Part shown: piece after piece, positions 34,746 to 40,551 of the stretch | How positions within the stretch are numbered: position 1 is the first letter of the stretch | How the letters are laid out: each line of letters opens with the position of its first letter | Assembly (NCBI GenBank): GCA_903934875.1 | Contig: CAIZPP010000006.1 | Coordinates: 1-40,551 of the forward strand | DNA length: 40,551 nucleotides | Source: an uncultured Methylococcaceae bacterium | Lineage (GTDB): Bacteria > Pseudomonadota > Gammaproteobacteria > Methylococcales > Methylococcaceae | Direction of reading: 5' to 3' | Position numbers and translations under genes: made by a program | The notes under the pieces: model-generated | What the model saw: the letters and a program-made list of their open reading frames with translations, nothing else | Databases searched by the model: none | Told to the model about the DNA's origin: nothing

Positions 34746-34774
34746 TTGACGGGAGGTGTTTGTGGGCCGATAAT
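34746..34774 (+). promoter_or_regulatory. rRNA operon promoter P1
   Basis: TTGACG (34746-34751), 17-base spacer, GATAAT (34769-34774), followed by a GC-rich discriminator. The upstream sequence has A/T-rich tracts that could act as an UP element. Tandem promoters ahead of 16S are typical of proteobacterial rrn operons. Confidence 0.8.
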
Positions 34775-34842
34775 GTACGGCTCCTGTCAGGCGTAACGGT
34801 TTTGCCGGCGGGGCGGCCCCGGAGGGGCTTTAAAAAAAGGGG

Positions 34843-34870
34843 TTGACAACGCGGCGGGATGCTGTAGAAT
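34843..34870 (+). promoter_or_regulatory. rRNA operon promoter P2
   Basis: Perfect TTGACA (34843-34848), 16-base spacer, TAGAAT (34865-34870). It lies about 97 bases after P1 and 205 bases before the 16S start. A GCCCC/GGGGC hairpin lies between P1 and P2 at about 34816-34828. Confidence 0.85.
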
Positions 34871-34910
34871 AGTCGGTCTTTACGGCAATGCGCTGAAGCT
34901 GGGTTGCCGG

Positions 34911-34921
34911 ATTCTTTTATA
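34911..34921 (+). promoter_or_regulatory. Possible leader boxA antitermination site
   Basis: ATTCTTTTATA, just before the 16S processing stem, resembles the boxA core (CTTTA). It is a weak match compared with the spacer boxA at 37104. Confidence 0.3.
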
Positions 34922-34928
34922 GTTTGGT

Positions 34929-34951
34929 CGGACAATTTGCGCGGGAGCCGG
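34929..34951 (+). other. 16S precursor processing stem, 5' arm
   Basis: These 23 bases pair with 36642-36665 with a single bulged base, bringing the ends of 16S together as an RNase III substrate. Pairing continues more loosely beyond this core. Confidence 0.8.
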
Positions 34952-35074
34952 TGCCCTGGGGGGTGCCGTCCCGGCGGGCGCGGGGCCGCCTTCGGGCGGC
35001 TTCGCGCCGAAAGATACATTGGCTATGCAGGACTGCCGGTTATTGCCGGTGCCCATTGGACGGGGAAGAAGATT

Positions 35075-36610
<1,536 letters not shown>

Positions 36611-36641
36611 ATGAAAAGCCTGGGCGGCCCCCTGAGGGTTG

Positions 36642-36665
36642 CCGGCTCCCGCAGCAAATTGTCCG
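36642..36665 (+). other. 16S precursor processing stem, 3' arm
   Basis: Complement of 34929-34951 with one extra base; together they form the RNase III stem around 16S. It ends 16 bases before the tRNA-Ile gene. Confidence 0.8.
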
Positions 36666-36681
36666 GCCGGACGGAGTATCC

Positions 36682-36758
<77 letters not shown>

Positions 36759-36872
36759 AGACAGTGGGTAGTGGGGGAGTGGGCAGTGGCCGGAGGAGAC
36801 AAAGGCCGGTGCGCACCGGGGAAGCGTCCGGTTTCAGGTCGCCAGCCGCACTAGCCACCAGACGCTGGCTGC

Positions 36873-36948
36873 GGGGCCATAGCTCAGCTGGGAGAGCGCC
36901 TGCCTTGCACGCAGGAGGTCGGGAGTTCGATCCTCCCTGGCTCCACCA
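36873..36948 (+). tRNA. tRNA-Ala (TGC)
   Basis: A 76-base cloverleaf with acceptor GGGGCCA/TGGCTCC (one G-U pair), anticodon TGC at 36906-36908, T-arm GAGTTCGATCC and an encoded CCA end. Confidence 0.98.
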
Positions 36949-37103
36949 GACAGGCGGGCGGGAGTGTCTGCGGGGGATTATTTTGCCTTGGATTTGTAGT
37001 TTTGCGGGATGGAGTCGGCGGCGAGCCGCAAGCGCACCCAGGGGGTGCGCTTGCGGGTCGCCAGGCGGCGGCAACCGGCGGACGGCCTTAAGCGCCGCGC
37101 CGG

Positions 37104-37115
37104 GTTCTTTAACAA
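37104..37115 (+). promoter_or_regulatory. Spacer boxA antitermination site
   Basis: GTTCTTTAACAA matches the boxA found in gammaproteobacterial 16S-23S spacers, where Nus factors bind. It is in the 396-base stretch between tRNA-Ala and 23S, which otherwise shows only low-complexity GC-rich sequence. Confidence 0.8.
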
Positions 37116-37344
37116 ATTGGGATAACGCACACGCGCACACGGCGCCCGAGCCGGCGGCTGAAGCCTGGGTTCGGGGGGTGTGCGCGGGAAGAAAGCGTGA
37201 AGTGAAGAAGCAAGTGAAGAGGAAGAGAGAAGCGGAAGCGCCCCGGGGCGCGCCGCCGCCGAGGCAAAAGGCGGCGGCGGCGCGTTCGGGGGCGTGTGGG
37301 AAGGCGGCGCATTGCCCCGCGGCGTAGGCCGGTTGGGGTTATAT

Positions 37345-40237
<2,893 letters not shown>

Positions 40238-40424
40238 ATAACACCCAAGCGGCCCGCGCAGGCGGGCGCGGCGCCTTGAGCACCGCAATCTCCCCCTCTT
40301 CAATTGCCAAAGCCTCGGCTTGGAAACCGCGCCGGTCAAACGGCGCGTGTGCGGATCCCAAGGCGGGTGGCCAGGCAGGCCGCCCGCGACAGGGCGGCCC
40401 CAGGAAAACGGGGCCGCGACGAAT

Positions 40425-40540
40425 TGCCTGGCGGCCATGGCGGGCGTGAACCACCCGATCCCATCCCGACCTCGGAAGTGAAACCGCCCAGCGCCGATGA
40501 TAGTGTGGACCCCCATGCGAAAGTAGGGCACTGCCAGGCA
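40425..40540 (+). rRNA. rrf: 5S ribosomal RNA
   Basis: TGCCTGGCGG at the 5' end pairs with the CTGCCAGGCA 3' end. The internal CCCGATCCCATCCCGACCTC and GAAGTGAAAC segments are the 5S signature. It is complete; only about eleven bases of window remain. The 187-base spacer after 23S is GC-rich with no tRNA gene. Confidence 0.97.
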
Positions 40541-40551
40541 CCCATACCAAA

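Overview
The window looks like a piece of a gammaproteobacterial chromosome. The rRNA operon has the 16S - tRNA-Ile(GAT) - tRNA-Ala(TGC) - 23S - 5S order, and rluF, the coaD/yfhL-ferredoxin pair, a [4Fe-4S]-type fnr, htpG and ppk1 all read as gammaproteobacterial. The GC-rich rRNAs together with the GH17 glucan-synthesis genes are reminiscent of the Methylococcales, while soxY/soxZ and a TSUP anion exporter hint at sulfur metabolism. The genus cannot be fixed by reading alone.

Layout. (1) 1-2763 is an accessory patch. Two 186-bp direct repeats flank a secreted caspase-like protease whose AT-rich C-terminus reads as a PilP (type IV pilus) domain, and a REP-associated tyrosine transposase sits in its own palindromic repeats. 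(2) 2984-6381 holds rluF and a TSUP exporter (overlapping), then a cardiolipin synthase. (3) 6525-11014 holds a small helical protein, a triple-BON protein and, on the minus strand, a Zn alcohol dehydrogenase, a succinate-semialdehyde-type dehydrogenase and a stress-type membrane protein. (4) 11232-19808 is the most notable block. soxY and three overlapping hybrid histidine kinases are arranged as one minus-strand operon, divergent from soxZ, and the 67-bp gap between soxY and soxZ carries a near-consensus FNR box. (5) 20052-22985 holds msrB and a ppk1 with an N-terminal helix-hairpin-helix extension. (6) 22987-24450 is a dense cluster of palindromic repeats around an AT-rich HEPN-like gene, followed by htpG with a sigma32-type promoter. 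(7) 26592-32327 holds small unknowns and a divergent GH17 / secreted protein / GH17-GT2 (NdvB-like) beta-glucan locus. (8) 32412-34608 holds coaD, a YfhL ferredoxin, a Uma2 protein and fnr. (9) 34746-40540 is a complete rRNA operon with tandem promoters, a boxA and RNase III stems.

How the parts may work together. Fnr could connect oxygen state to soxY/soxZ through the box at 19470. The kinase chain carries membrane and soluble sensors, four receivers and one HPt, but no DNA-binding output, so its final response regulator must be elsewhere. The glucan locus pairs a polymerase fused to a GH17 domain with a second membrane GH17 protein, which suggests synthesis plus remodelling of a periplasmic or extracellular beta-glucan. 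Assignments rest on motif reading; no database search was run.
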